A stretch of 33,565 nt of DNA. It comes from Hydrogenophaga sp. Lineage in GTDB: Bacteria > Pseudomonadota > Gammaproteobacteria > Burkholderiales > Burkholderiaceae_C. The notes below the pieces were generated by a model, which had not been told where the DNA came from, did no database searches, and saw only the letters and a list, made by a program, of their open reading frames with translations. Position numbers and translations under genes: made by a program. Location: NCBI GenBank assembly GCA_011391595.1, contig JAABQG010000039.1:1-33565 (forward strand). Direction: 5' to 3'. Shown one piece after another: positions 16,553-24,715 of this stretch; the stretch's first letter is position 1, and every line of letters starts with the position of its first letter.

Positions 16553-17017
16553 TCAGCGCGCCGGGCGATAGTGCACGTGCGGCGCGCCGCCGGCGTCGTG
16601 CGCGTGGTGCTGCTCGGCCTCCAGGGCGACGATGTTCAACTGCCCATGGCGCACGCCACTCTCGGCCATCAGCGCGTCGGCGAACTGCCGCACCTGCGCG
16701 GTCGGGCCCTTGAGGATGACCGACTCCAGGCAGTTTTCGTGATCCAGGTGGCTGTGCAGGGCCGCCACCGTCAGGTCGTGGTGCTCGTGCTGCAGGCCGG
16801 TCAGGCGCTCGGCCAGGTCGCGCTGGTGGTGGTTGAACACATACGACAGGTTGGCCACGCAATGGCCGGTGGGCGCCTCGCGCTGGCGGTCGCCTTCGAT
16901 GGCGCCGCGAATCAGGTCGCGCACCGCTTCCGAGCGGTTGCTGTAGCCGCGGGCGGCGATCAGTTCGTCAAACTGCTGTGCCAGCGCCTCGTCCAGCGAG
17001 ATCGTGAAACGCTCCAC
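16553..17017 (-). CDS. nikR: Nickel-responsive transcriptional regulator NikR
   Basis: 154 residues. The N-terminal ribbon-helix-helix (MERFTISLDEALAQQFDELI, NRSEAVRDLIRGAI; 1-40) is followed by the ACT-like nickel domain. The four square-planar Ni ligands of E. coli NikR (His76, His87, His89, Cys95) appear here as His77, His88, His90 and Cys96 (QHEHHD, LHSHLDHENC). The C-terminus carries an extra His-rich tail (EQHHAHDAGGAPHVHYRPAR) that is not in E. coli NikR. The start is GTG 17017 with GAGGAG 5 nt upstream; that RBS overlaps the gloA stop codon, so translation is coupled to gloA. It lies directly upstream of the permease, separated by 87 bp holding the operator. Confidence 0.96.
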   Translation of the reverse strand: MERFTISLDEALAQQFDELIAARGYSNRSEAVRDLIRGAIEGDRQREAPTGHCVANLSYVFNHHQRDLAERLTGLQHEHHDLTVAALHSHLDHENCLESVILKGPTAQVRQFADALMAESGVRHGQLNIVALEAEQHHAHDAGGAPHVHYRPAR

Positions 17018-17026
17018 GGCGACTCC

Positions 17027-17440
17027 TCAGCGCAGCCCGCCGCCGGCTGCTTCGCTGGCGCGCTGGATCAGCTCGATCTTGTAGCCGTCGGGGTCGGTGA
17101 CGAAGGCAATCACCGTGGTGCCGCCCTTGACCGGGCCCGGCTCCCGCGTCACGTTGCCGCCCGCCGCCTTGATCTTCTCGACCGATGCGTACACGTCGGG
17201 CACGCCCAGCGCGATGTGGCCGTAGGCCGTGCCGATCTCGTAGCTCTCCACGCCCCAGTTGTAGGTCAGCTCGATCTCGGCCTGGCCGGGGTTGCCGCCG
17301 TCGAAGCCGAGGAAAGCCAGCGAATACTTGTACTCGGGGTTTTCGGACTGGCGCAGCAGCGTCATGCCGAGCACCTTCGTGTAGAAGTCGATAGAACGCT
17401 GCAGGTTGCCCACCCGCAGCATGGTGTGGAGGAAACGCAT
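17027..17440 (-). CDS. gloA: Glyoxalase I (lactoylglutathione lyase), Ni-type
   Basis: 137 residues, the length of bacterial GloA. It isomerises the methylglyoxal-glutathione hemithioacetal to S-lactoylglutathione. The four metal ligands of the Ni2+-dependent E. coli enzyme (His5, Glu56, His74, Glu122) are present as His5 ([10 protein letters not shown]), Glu57 ([10 protein letters not shown]), His75 (AYGHIALG) and Glu123 (YKIELIQR). The short bacterial form lacks the insertions of Zn-type glyoxalases. RBS AAAGG is about 8 nt upstream of ATG 17440. The stop codon overlaps the RBS of nikR, so enzyme and nickel sensor are made together. Confidence 0.95.
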   Translation of the reverse strand: MRFLHTMLRVGNLQRSIDFYTKVLGMTLLRQSENPEYKYSLAFLGFDGGNPGQAEIELTYNWGVESYEIGTAYGHIALGVPDVYASVEKIKAAGGNVTREPGPVKGGTTVIAFVTDPDGYKIELIQRASEAAGGGLR

Positions 17441-17471
17441 GGACTGGCCTTTCAGTTGATGGGCCTGAAGT

Positions 17472-18041
17472 CTATTCGGTCGCGCCACCCGGCGGCTTGT
17501 GGTGCACGTCAAACACCAGGCAGGTGGTGGTGGCATGGGCATAGAGCGTGCCGTCCGGCCCGACCAGGCGCGCATCGGCGGTGGCGAGCTGGCGGCCGCA
17601 GTGGATCACCCGGCCCTCGGCGCGCACGCGCGGCACCTTGAGCGTGAGCGCGCGCACGATGTTCACGCTGAGCTCGGCGGTGGTGTAGCCGCGTCCTGAC
17701 GGCATCAGGGTGTGCACGGCGCAGCCTACTGCCGTGTCGAGCAGGGTGGCGAACCAGCCCCCATGCACCGTGCCCATCGGGTTGAAGTGCTGCCGCCCCG
17801 GCGTGCCCTGCACTACAGCATGTCCCTTGTCCACGGAAACAATCATGTAATCCAGTGTCTTCGCGATGGGCGCATACGGTAGTTCACCGTGCAGGATGGC
17901 CTGCATCACCTCCAGGCCGGTCTTGCCAGCGATCTGTTCGGGCGTGGCAACCCCGGGGCCGGGCCCGGCTTCCATTCGTTTCGTCACTGCGGCTTCATCA
18001 TGCAGCCATTGATCAAGATGGTTGTGGGGTTGGTGGGACAT
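17472..18041 (-). CDS. PaaI-like hotdog-fold thioesterase
   Basis: 189 residues. The hotdog domain (about 60-180) contains [20 protein letters not shown], the PaaI/4-hydroxybenzoyl-CoA thioesterase signature with the central-helix aspartate, then [20 protein letters not shown] and a core beta-strand run. It probably hydrolyses an acyl-CoA; the substrate cannot be read. Start ATG 18041 has GGAG upstream. It is the first gene of the minus-strand group thioesterase-gloA-nikR-permease, with only 31 bp to gloA. No functional connection to nickel is evident, so it may merely supply the promoter. Confidence 0.88.
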   Translation of the reverse strand: MSHQPHNHLDQWLHDEAAVTKRMEAGPGPGVATPEQIAGKTGLEVMQAILHGELPYAPIAKTLDYMIVSVDKGHAVVQGTPGRQHFNPMGTVHGGWFATLLDTAVGCAVHTLMPSGRGYTTAELSVNIVRALTLKVPRVRAEGRVIHCGRQLATADARLVGPDGTLYAHATTTCLVFDVHHKPPGGATE

Positions 18042-18119
18042 GGGGACTCCGAAAATTCATGAACGGACAAGAGCTTACCGCTGCAGATTCATGAGGCTGT
18101 CATCACCGCGACGCCCGCT

Positions 18120-19055
18120 TCACGCGGCGGGAGCCTGCGCGGCGCCGGCCTCGCGGGCCAGCATGGCTTGCACCACGCCTTCGATCTCCCCCCGCAACCA
18201 CCGGTGCGCCGCATCCACCTGGTGCCGCGCATGCCAGACCATGTACATCGGCATCGGCGGGCAGGGCACGGGCGGCGCCACGCTGGCCAGGTCGCGCAGC
18301 AGATGCGATTGCAGGCGGCCCGGCACCGTGGCCAGCAGGTCGCTGCCGCGAATGAAGGTCGGCAGGCCGGCGAAGCCCGGCACCATCACCACGAAGCGCC
18401 GCTGGATGCCGTTGGCCGCCAGGTATTGGTCCAGGTCCAGCGCGCGGCGCGGCTCGTAGACCACGGTGGCGTGGGCGGCGGCCAGGTACTCGGCCCGGCT
18501 GTGCGGGGGCTCGCGCACGGCGGGGTCGTAGAACACGCGGTAACGGTCTTCGAACAGGCGCTTTTGCAATACGTCGGCGCCGTCCGGCGGGCGCGGGCTG
18601 ATGACGAGCTGGCAATGCTCACTGCGCAGCATCTCCAGGCTCGGCACCTCGGACGGAATCACGCGCAGCGCCAGGCCCGGAGCGGCGCCACGCAGGCGCG
18701 CCATCAGGGCCGGCAGCAGCAGGTCGCGCTGGAAATCATTGGCGGCGATGGTGATGGTGGCGTTCCACTGGGCCGGATCGAATTCGCCCGAGCGCGCAAA
18801 GCGCTCCAGTTCGCCGAGCAGCTCGCGCGCCGGGCCGGCCAGCGCTTCCGCCCTTGAGGTGGCGACGATGCCGCGCCCGGACTTGACAAACAGCGGGTCG
18901 CCGGTGATGGCGCGCAGCTTGTCCAGCAAATGACTCACCGCCGATTGCGTGACGCCCAGGCGCTGCGCTGCGCCGGTGATGCTGCCGGCCTCCACCACCG
19001 TCACCAGCAGTTGCAGCAGGCGGGCATCCAAGTCCGACCAATCGAATTTGCTCAT
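18120..19055 (-). CDS. LysR-family regulator divergent from ligAB
   Basis: 311 residues. The winged helix-turn-helix is at about 6-65 (DWSDLDARLLQLLVTVVEAG ... VTQSAVSHLLDKLRAITGDPLFVKSGRGIVAT), with a PBP2-type effector domain after about residue 90 (ITIAANDFQRDLLLPALMAR). Divergence from ligAB across 86 bp makes it the likely regulator, with protocatechuate or a related aromatic acid as a candidate effector (inference). Start ATG 19055 is chosen because the alternatives at 19067 and 19130 are not preceded by a better RBS and 19067 lies inside the intergenic dyad. Confidence 0.88.
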   Translation of the reverse strand: MSKFDWSDLDARLLQLLVTVVEAGSITGAAQRLGVTQSAVSHLLDKLRAITGDPLFVKSGRGIVATSRAEALAGPARELLGELERFARSGEFDPAQWNATITIAANDFQRDLLLPALMARLRGAAPGLALRVIPSEVPSLEMLRSEHCQLVISPRPPDGADVLQKRLFEDRYRVFYDPAVREPPHSRAEYLAAAHATVVYEPRRALDLDQYLAANGIQRRFVVMVPGFAGLPTFIRGSDLLATVPGRLQSHLLRDLASVAPPVPCPPMPMYMVWHARHQVDAAHRWLRGEIEGVVQAMLAREAGAAQAPAA

Positions 19056-19061
19056 GGATCG

Positions 19062-19071
19062 AATCATGATT
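19062..19071. promoter_or_regulatory. Dyad in the LysR-ligA intergenic region
   Basis: AATCATGATT is a perfect 10-bp palindrome just upstream of the LysR start, 70 bp before ligA. A plausible autoregulatory site by position; short, so weak evidence. Confidence 0.4.
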
Positions 19072-19141
19072 GATGTGTTTATCTTTGGCAATGCAAGCGG
19101 GACACTGCAGGCCTGACAAACATCAACCATCAGGAGACCCC

Positions 19142-19492
19142 GTGAGCCCGACCCCCCGCGCCATTCCCGGCACCACCCCGTTCGACGGCACCATGGCCCG
19201 CAAGGGCTATGCGCTGAACAAGATGTGCTTCTCCTTCAACGACAAGGCCAACCGCGACGCCTTCCTGGCCGATACCGAAGGCTACATGCGCCAGTACGCG
19301 CTCACGCCCGAACAGGCGGACGCGGTGCGCTCCGGCCAGGTGCTGCAGATGCTGGCCGCCGGCGGCAACGCCTACTACCTGGCCAAGCTCGCCGGCATCT
19401 TCGGGCTGGACATGCAGGACATCGGCGCGCAGCAGACCGGTGTGACCAAAGATGAATTCAAGGCGAAATTGGTCGCCGCGAACGAGCAGTAG
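19142..19492 (+). CDS. ligA: Protocatechuate 4,5-dioxygenase alpha subunit
   Basis: 116 residues. The LigA domain is recognisable: TPFDGTMARKGYALNKMCFS, ANRDAFLADTEGYMRQYALT, PEQADAVRSGQVLQMLAAGG and NAYYLAKLAGIFGLDMQDIG. The small alpha subunit caps the active site of the beta subunit in the class III (LigB-type) extradiol ring-cleavage enzyme, which opens protocatechuate to 4-carboxy-2-hydroxymuconate semialdehyde. A related substrate such as gallate is possible. The start is GTG 19142 with AGGAG 6 nt upstream. ligB follows after 29 bp. Confidence 0.93.
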   Translation: MSPTPRAIPGTTPFDGTMARKGYALNKMCFSFNDKANRDAFLADTEGYMRQYALTPEQADAVRSGQVLQMLAAGGNAYYLAKLAGIFGLDMQDIGAQQTGVTKDEFKAKLVAANEQ

Positions 19493-19521
19493 TCCGACCG
19501 CCGAAGCACAGGAGCATTCAA

Positions 19522-20370
19522 ATGGCACAACTCATCGGCGGCCTCGCCACCTCGCACATTCCCGCCATCGGCGGCGCCATCCACAAGGGCAAGCAGCAGG
19601 ACCCGTACTGGAAGCCCTTCTTCGACGGCTTTCCGCCCATCAGCAACTGGCTGGCCAAGGTCAGGCCCGACACCGTGGTGGTGTTCTACAACGACCACGG
19701 GCTGAACTTCTTCCTCGACAAGATGCCCACCTTTGCCGTGGGCGCCGCGCCCGAGTACCGCAACGCCGACGAAGGCTGGGGCATTCCCACCACCGCGCCG
19801 CTGCCCGGCAACCTGGACCTGTCCTGGCACCTCATCAACCACCTGATCGACAAGGAGTTCGACATCGTCACCTGCCAGGAGATGCTGATCGACCACGCCT
19901 GCACGCTGCCGTTCAAGCTGTTCTGGCCCGGCCACGAGGTGGCGCCGGTGAAGATCGTGCCGATCAACATCAACACCGTGCAGTTCCCGCTGCCGACCGC
20001 GCGGCGCGTCTACAAGCTTGGCCAGGCCGTGGGCGAGGCCATCCGGTCGTGGGACAGCGCCGAGCGCGTGGTGGTGCTGGGCACCGGCGGCCTGTCGCAC
20101 CAGCTGGAGGGCGAGCGCGCCGGCTTCATCAACAAGCGTTTCGACCTGCAGTTTCTGGACAGCATGGAAAGCAACCCCGAGTGGGCCACGCAGTTCAGCG
20201 ACCTGGAACTGGTGGAGAAAGCCGGCACCCAGGGCGTGGAACTGCTCAACTGGCTGGCCATGCGCGGCGCGGTCTCGGCCGGCGGTGCGAGCGTGAAGAA
20301 AGTGCACGGCAATTACCACATCCCGATCTCCAACACCGCCACCGGGCTGCTGGCGCTGGAAACGATCTGA
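19522..20370 (+). CDS. ligB: Protocatechuate 4,5-dioxygenase beta (catalytic) subunit
   Basis: 282 residues, the usual LigB length. His12 (GLATSHIPAIGG) and His59 (FYNDHGLNFF) correspond to the Fe(II) ligands His12 and His61 of Sphingobium LigB, and the third ligand should be the Glu in QGVELLNWLAMRGA. The catalytic His is expected in the GTGGLSHQLEGERAG segment. RBS AGGAG lies 6 nt before ATG 19522. The remaining 4,5-cleavage genes (ligC, ligI, ligJ, ligK) are not adjacent, so this ligAB pair stands alone behind its LysR gene, unlike the pmd operons of Comamonas. Confidence 0.95.
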   Translation: MAQLIGGLATSHIPAIGGAIHKGKQQDPYWKPFFDGFPPISNWLAKVRPDTVVVFYNDHGLNFFLDKMPTFAVGAAPEYRNADEGWGIPTTAPLPGNLDLSWHLINHLIDKEFDIVTCQEMLIDHACTLPFKLFWPGHEVAPVKIVPININTVQFPLPTARRVYKLGQAVGEAIRSWDSAERVVVLGTGGLSHQLEGERAGFINKRFDLQFLDSMESNPEWATQFSDLELVEKAGTQGVELLNWLAMRGAVSAGGASVKKVHGNYHIPISNTATGLLALETI

Positions 20371-20408
20371 AGTGAATTTTTGACACTATCGAAAAGATAG
20401 CTCACTTC
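20369..20408 (+). terminator. Nested inverted repeats after ligB (possible terminator)
   Basis: GAAGTGA (20369-20375) pairs with TCACTTC (20402-20408), and inside it CTATC-GAAAA-GATAG (20386-20400). The outer arm begins in the ligB stop codon. No T tract follows, so it may be an mRNA-stabilising fold or a weak terminator. Confidence 0.45.
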
Positions 20409-20532
20409 GAAACTTCCACAATGGGTTGGTCGTGTTTTAGTCCGATCTGATCGCCTGTCCAGCGCTGACGGGTTTTGTCGACCGTGTACGTGGCAATGTC
20501 GCAGCCAGCACCCCAACCGCCGACCCAGCGGC

Positions 20533-22008
20533 TTACGAAGCATCAGCAGAAGGAACCCTTGCTTCAACCGTCGTGCCGACGCCGGGCGCGCTGTCGACAT
20601 GCAGCGTTCCATTGACCGCGCTGACGCGCTCCTTCATCCCCAGCAGGCCGAACGATTGCAGCTTGTTCAGGTCGACCGGACTCATTCCGAGACCATCGTC
20701 ATGGACGGACAACACGATCCTGCCGTCTGGCGCGCGCGAAAGCCCGATCTGTACCGAGCCTGCATGCGCGTGTTTGACGGCATTGTTGAGGGCTTCCTGG
20801 GCCACGCGGTACAAGCAGGTGGCGACCGCCGGGGACACCCACTCCCTTTCCACCTTTTCTCCATAGGCTGCCATGGCGCACAGGATGCCCGTGCTCTGCT
20901 GAAACTGCTCAGCCAGTACCTCCAACGCGGGCACCAGGCCGAGGTGCTCCAGGATCTGTGGTCGCAGATCATTGATGATGCGACGCAGCGAGGTGTTGGC
21001 GGCATCGGCAAGCTCGCCGATCGTCGCAACCGATTTCGGTATTTGCGTCGTCCGGGTATTCCAGTCGTCGGCAATCCCCTTGGCGTAGACCTTGATCGTT
21101 GCCAATATTTGCTGCAGATCGTCATGCAGCCCGCGCGCAATGCGGCGGCGCTCGTTTTCCTGAATGCTGTCCATGGCGGAGATCAGGCGGTGCAGTGCGA
21201 TCTGCGAGGACTCCAGGTCGGCTTGTGTCTGCTTGATCGCGGTGACATCGCGGGCCGAGACCACTGCGCCAACGATAGCGCCGTCCTTTGCGCGGATCGG
21301 CGCGAAACTGTAACTCCCGACCCAGGTGTCTCCACTGTCCTTTCGGTGCAGCCTGTATTCAACCGCACTGGCGGACTCGCCGCGCAGCGCCCTGCGGATC
21401 GTCCGCTGCTCGAGTGGCGCCGGTTCTCCATTGGCAAAGAAAACGTCGATCAAGGCCGGGTATTCAGCAAGTGCTCTCTCGCATTCCTCCCGGCTCCTGA
21501 ACCGGTGGAAGGTCGCATACGCGTCATTGAAGCGGGTCAATCGACCCGTGGCGTCGGCCATGAAGACGGCGTCGCTCATGCTGGAGAGCGCGGCATCCAG
21601 CATCGCGTTGCTGGCGCGCAGCGCCTCCTCGATCACCCGGCGCTCGGTGATGTCGCGCACGATCACGGTAATCAGGCTCTGACCCCCGAGGCTCAGGTGC
21701 GATACGGCTGCACTGGCAGGGAATTCCTCGCCGTCGGCACGCAAGCCCAGGACATCCAGGCTGAGGTCGTTGTCGTCCTCGCTGGCCCCGTGGTTGCCAA
21801 ATTTCAGCAGGCCCTGCGGGTGCCCCGCGCGATCACGCAGGGGGACCAGCCGCTCCAGCGGCGCGCCGATCAATTGGTCGACAGTGCAGCGGAACATCTT
21901 CGCCGCGGCGGGGTTGGCCATCACGATGTTTTTTGCTTCGTTCACGGTCAGGATCGCATCGGCTGCAGAGTCAAAGATGCCGCGCAAGCGGGCTTCGCTC
22001 CAGTTCAA
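20533..22008 (-). CDS. Kinase core fragment: PAS-PAS-HisKA_3-HATPase (NarX/DegS type)
   Basis: 491 codons remain open from TTG 22008, inside the broken gene. PAS 1 is at about 1-125 (FDSAADAILTVNEAKNIVMA, ending in VIVRDITERR), PAS 2 at about 130-260 (SMSDAVFMADATGRLTRFND, ending in SARDVTAIK), the HisKA_3 dimerisation/phosphoacceptor helix at about 280-350 (ERRRIARGLHDDLQQILATI, His295), and the HATPase at about 385-490 (LYRVAQEALNNAVKHA, VHDDGLGM, FGLLGMKERV). All catalytic boxes are intact, so decay is recent, or this soluble part is still made if an internal start is used. No NarL-type response regulator gene is adjacent. TTG 22008 is unlikely to be the original start. Confidence 0.6.
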   Translation of the reverse strand: MNWSEARLRGIFDSAADAILTVNEAKNIVMANPAAAKMFRCTVDQLIGAPLERLVPLRDRAGHPQGLLKFGNHGASEDDNDLSLDVLGLRADGEEFPASAAVSHLSLGGQSLITVIVRDITERRVIEEALRASNAMLDAALSSMSDAVFMADATGRLTRFNDAYATFHRFRSREECERALAEYPALIDVFFANGEPAPLEQRTIRRALRGESASAVEYRLHRKDSGDTWVGSYSFAPIRAKDGAIVGAVVSARDVTAIKQTQADLESSQIALHRLISAMDSIQENERRRIARGLHDDLQQILATIKVYAKGIADDWNTRTTQIPKSVATIGELADAANTSLRRIINDLRPQILEHLGLVPALEVLAEQFQQSTGILCAMAAYGEKVEREWVSPAVATCLYRVAQEALNNAVKHAHAGSVQIGLSRAPDGRIVLSVHDDGLGMSPVDLNKLQSFGLLGMKERVSAVNGTLHVDSAPGVGTTVEARVPSADAS

Positions 22009-22457
22009 TGCCCGCGACGCCTCCTCCAGGGTGTCCGTTCGCTGCTTGAGGTTTCGCGCAGTGGCGGCGCCGTGGCGACTTGTCCGGCCTCACGGAAGTA
22101 AACCCCTGGCGTCCGTACTGTCTCACCGGACTCCATGGCAATTGCCGGCCCCGAGAGTGCCTTCACGGAGCGGGCGATCCTGCCACCCACGAACCACGCC
22201 AGCGCGATGCCGGTGCTGAACAAAATCCCTATTCCCACGGCCAACAGTGAAGCAGTTCGAGGCCAGTCCTTATCGAGGCGCTTGCGAGGAATGGCGATGG
22301 CCACGCTCCAATTCGTCAGGGGCGAGCGGCTGAAGACCATGAAGATCGGGATGCCTTCGCTTGAGACACCGTCAACGGATCCTTCCGAGGTCTCGCGCAT
22401 GCGCTGGAGCAGTTCAGGAACTCCCGCCTGGCCGACGAACTCGTCGCCCGCGTGGGT

Positions 22458-23114
22458 TCATGCTGTAATGCTGCCCACGCTGTCAAAAGCCGCGGCAGCC
22501 CATTTCTCCGGCAATTTCTGATCGACCAGAATCTGGTTGATCGGCTGAGGGATGATGCCGACTCCCAGGGCGTACACGACCTTGCCGCCTGAGCGCACGG
22601 GCACATAGAGGGCAACGGTGGGTTTGTTCGTGACCTTGCTGATCACCAGGTCGGAAACAAAAGGCTGTCCGCTGGCGACAAGCTGGACGATTTGTGCGTG
22701 AACGGGACTCATCGGCAACGCCGCACCAAAGGGCAGCCGAGTGTTGACGATCTGCTGCCCGGTCGGGTCACTCAGAACCACATGGGTGCCGATGTTTGCG
22801 CCTCGCATCAGCGCACCGGCACGACGATGAAAGCCGGCGAAGTCCCCGGACTGCAGTTCGCTGGAGGTCGCCAGGGTCTCGGCGACCGCCTGCAATTTGA
22901 GCAATTGGCCATCCACCGCCTGGACCAGTGCACGGGTGGTCTGCAGTGTGCCTTTCTCGAACTCCGCGCGATGGGCCCCGTAATGGTCCGCAAACAGGAC
23001 CATGGTGCCGATCACGCCCGGCAGCAGCGTGGCCAGGACCAGCCAGGCGAGCAAAGCCCTGACAGACCAGCGCGATGCGGCCCGAGAGATTGGTTTCATT
23101 GGATCATCGACCAT
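22458..23114 (-). CDS. Sensor fragment of the broken histidine kinase (TM plus Cache-like domain)
   Basis: 218 codons up to the in-frame TGA. A first membrane helix (ALLAWLVLATLLPGVIGTMVLF, about 19-40) is followed by a periplasmic Cache-type domain (RALVQAVDGQLLKLQAVAET ... HVVLSDPTGQQIVNTRLPFG ... PFVSDLVISKVTNKPTVALY). The end of the domain and the second membrane helix (LLAVGIGILFSTGIALAWFV) lie beyond the stop, in the next open segment (22005-22457). ATG 23099 is an alternative start. A truncated protein would lack any signalling output. Confidence 0.55.
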   Translation of the reverse strand: MVDDPMKPISRAASRWSVRALLAWLVLATLLPGVIGTMVLFADHYGAHRAEFEKGTLQTTRALVQAVDGQLLKLQAVAETLATSSELQSGDFAGFHRRAGALMRGANIGTHVVLSDPTGQQIVNTRLPFGAALPMSPVHAQIVQLVASGQPFVSDLVISKVTNKPTVALYVPVRSGGKVVYALGVGIIPQPINQILVDQKLPEKWAAAAFDSVGSITA

Positions 23115-23437
23115 GGGACCCCGTGGATCTTTGATGCTGCGCGACCCTTGCCAGATGCCGTCGCATACCGCAAGACTTCATAGTCTATTCCTGCCACGCA
23201 ACATTGCCCATGGAAGACAGCTCTTGATCCTTGCAGCGATTGGCCTAGAAGACTGGGGCAAACCTTAAGCCACAAGTTTGCCGGGCCAATCGCACTGAGT
23301 GCGCCAGCCCACAGACGATTCGCAATTGATGGAGGAAAATGATTCAATGGTCTCGGAAAGTTAGCGACAGGTGACAAGCATGAAAGTCTTTTCGCTGGGA
23401 ACATCCGGTCTCCGATAGTCCAACTGAAAGGTGGAAA
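23115..23437. other. Intergenic region without a recognised gene
   Basis: 323 bp between divergent genes. I see no RNA gene, strong dyad or terminator. The right end carries the RBS of the 23438 gene (AAAGGTGG, 4 nt before ATG). A 12-codon ORF at 23380-23418 has no support beyond being open. Confidence 0.5.
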
Positions 23438-24391
23438 ATGCGCTACATCCCTCTTGTTTTCTGTGTGCTTCTTGGGTCGGTCACTGCGACCACGGCTCAG
23501 GTGAGCGTCGGTATCGGTATCGGGCTTCCCGGCGTGAGCATCGGGATCAATTTGCCGGCGTACCCGCAATTGGTGCAGGTGCCAGGCTACCCGGTCTACT
23601 ACGCACCGCAACTGAACTCGAACTTCTTCTTCTACGATGGCATGTACTGGGTCTACCAGCGCGACAGCTGGTACGCGAGTTCCTGGTACAACGGGCCTTG
23701 GGGCATGGTGAGCCCTGAGGTTGTCCCCCTGTACGTCCTGCGGGTCCCGGTGCGCTACTACCGGACGCCTCCGGCGTACTTCCAGGGTTGGCGCCCGGAT
23801 GCGCCGCCTCGCTGGGGTGAGCACTGGGGGCGTGGCTGGGAGCAGCAGCGAGGCGGATGGGACAAATGGAACCGCAGTTCCGCGCCCGCGCCCGCGCCAC
23901 TGCCTGTTTACCAGCGGCAGTACTCTGGGGATCGCTATCCCCAAGGGCAGCAACAGCAACAGATTCACAACCAGAATTACCGTTATCAGCCACGTGACGC
24001 CGTAGTGCGGCAGCAGTATCAGGAGCAGGAACGGCAAAGGGCCCCCGCGCCTTCTCAGCGGGGCCAGCAGGGCTACCAGGGCCAGCAAGGCGGTCCAGTC
24101 GTCCCACGCACTCAGCCGCCGCAAAGAGGGGTCGAAGAGGTGCAGAGGCCAGTCCCAACGCAAGCCCCATCTCAGACCAGAGGGCAGACCGTACAGGATC
24201 AGAGGGAAAAACAGCAGCCGCAGCCGCCGCAGCAACAGGGTGCGGGCCAGCGTGAGCAACAGACACCGAGGTCAGGCCAGGACAATGCGCCGGCAGGCAA
24301 GGGCGCGTCCCAGGAGCCAAGGCAAGGGCAACAAGGGAAAGGGCAGGGCCAGGGACGTGGGAAAGATGACGAACGAGGCCAGGGCCGGTAG
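23438..24391 (+). CDS. Exported protein with tyrosine/tryptophan-rich domain and long Gln/Arg/Gly/Pro tail
   Basis: 317 residues, family not named with confidence. A signal peptide (MRYIPLVFCVLLGSVTATTA, cleavage near TAQ) leads to a glycine/isoleucine strand (VGIGIGLPGVSIGINLP) and an aromatic domain (about 40-140: FFFYDGMYWVYQRDSWYASS, YNGPWGMVSPEVVPLYVLRV, PVRYYRTPPAYFQGWRPDAP). From about 145 to the end it is low complexity, dominated by Q, R, G, P and basic residues, with no cysteine. The front half resembles hypothetical exported proteins common in proteobacteria; the basic disordered tail could bind nucleic acid, polyphosphate or cell-wall polymers, which is speculative. RBS AAAGGTGG. 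Divergent from the broken kinase. Confidence 0.85.
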   Translation: MRYIPLVFCVLLGSVTATTAQVSVGIGIGLPGVSIGINLPAYPQLVQVPGYPVYYAPQLNSNFFFYDGMYWVYQRDSWYASSWYNGPWGMVSPEVVPLYVLRVPVRYYRTPPAYFQGWRPDAPPRWGEHWGRGWEQQRGGWDKWNRSSAPAPAPLPVYQRQYSGDRYPQGQQQQQIHNQNYRYQPRDAVVRQQYQEQERQRAPAPSQRGQQGYQGQQGGPVVPRTQPPQRGVEEVQRPVPTQAPSQTRGQTVQDQREKQQPQPPQQQGAGQREQQTPRSGQDNAPAGKGASQEPRQGQQGKGQGQGRGKDDERGQGR

Positions 24392-24421
24392 AGAATGGTT
24401 TGCCCTCCGGGGTTTTGCATA

Positions 24422-24442
24422 GCCGCCTGCTTTGCAGGTGGC
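24422..24442 (+). terminator. Hairpin after the exported Q-rich protein gene (possible terminator)
   Basis: GCCGCCTGC-TTT-GCAGGTGGC, a 9-bp stem with one G-T pair, 31 nt after the stop codon. Only a short T run follows, so termination may be inefficient. The rest of the 324-bp gap to 24716 shows nothing else I can name. Confidence 0.5.
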
Positions 24443-24715
24443 ATTTCGGCGGCTCAACGCCTGACGACGTGGGGGGGCGCTGGCCGAGGAAGTCAAAGAA
24501 ATTCCTTTGCCGCATGCTGGCCGCGTCCAGTGATGGGGTGGCGCGTGGTCGGTTCTTGCCGATCTCTCTGATTTACTGACCCAGGGCAGCAGCCGGTTTT
24601 CGCTTCAAACACGCTTGTCAAGGTAAACCAGGCAAGGCCGGCTTGCCAGGGAGTCTGGCCGTAGCCGGTGATCGGTGGCGCCGCGTACCGTACTGAACTC
24701 CGGGAGAATCGCGTA

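Larger units (their letters stand above)
20533..23114 (-). pseudogene. Sensor histidine kinase gene broken by a nonsense codon and a frameshift
   Basis: Three pieces of one gene line up over 2582 bp, one base short of 861 codons. The sensor half opens at ATG 23114. An in-frame TGA at 22460-22458 falls where the reading continues as SVGSITA-stop-THAGDEFVGQ; related Cache sensors carry Arg at this point (ITARTHA), so CGA to TGA is the likely change. The frame then runs open to 22005. Around 22061-22080 it must shift by one base (loss of one nt in the GC-rich run) to enter the kinase frame (TARNLKQRTDTLEEASRALNWSEARL). The intact ancestor would be: TM, periplasmic sensor, TM, PAS, PAS, HisKA_3, HATPase. 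Sequencing errors could mimic both lesions but would have to occur twice. Confidence 0.8.

Noticed and set aside
23380-23418. 12-codon ORF as a leader peptide before the Q-rich exported protein
   Set aside because: No RBS, no runs of regulatory codons and no alternative hairpins; chance ORF.
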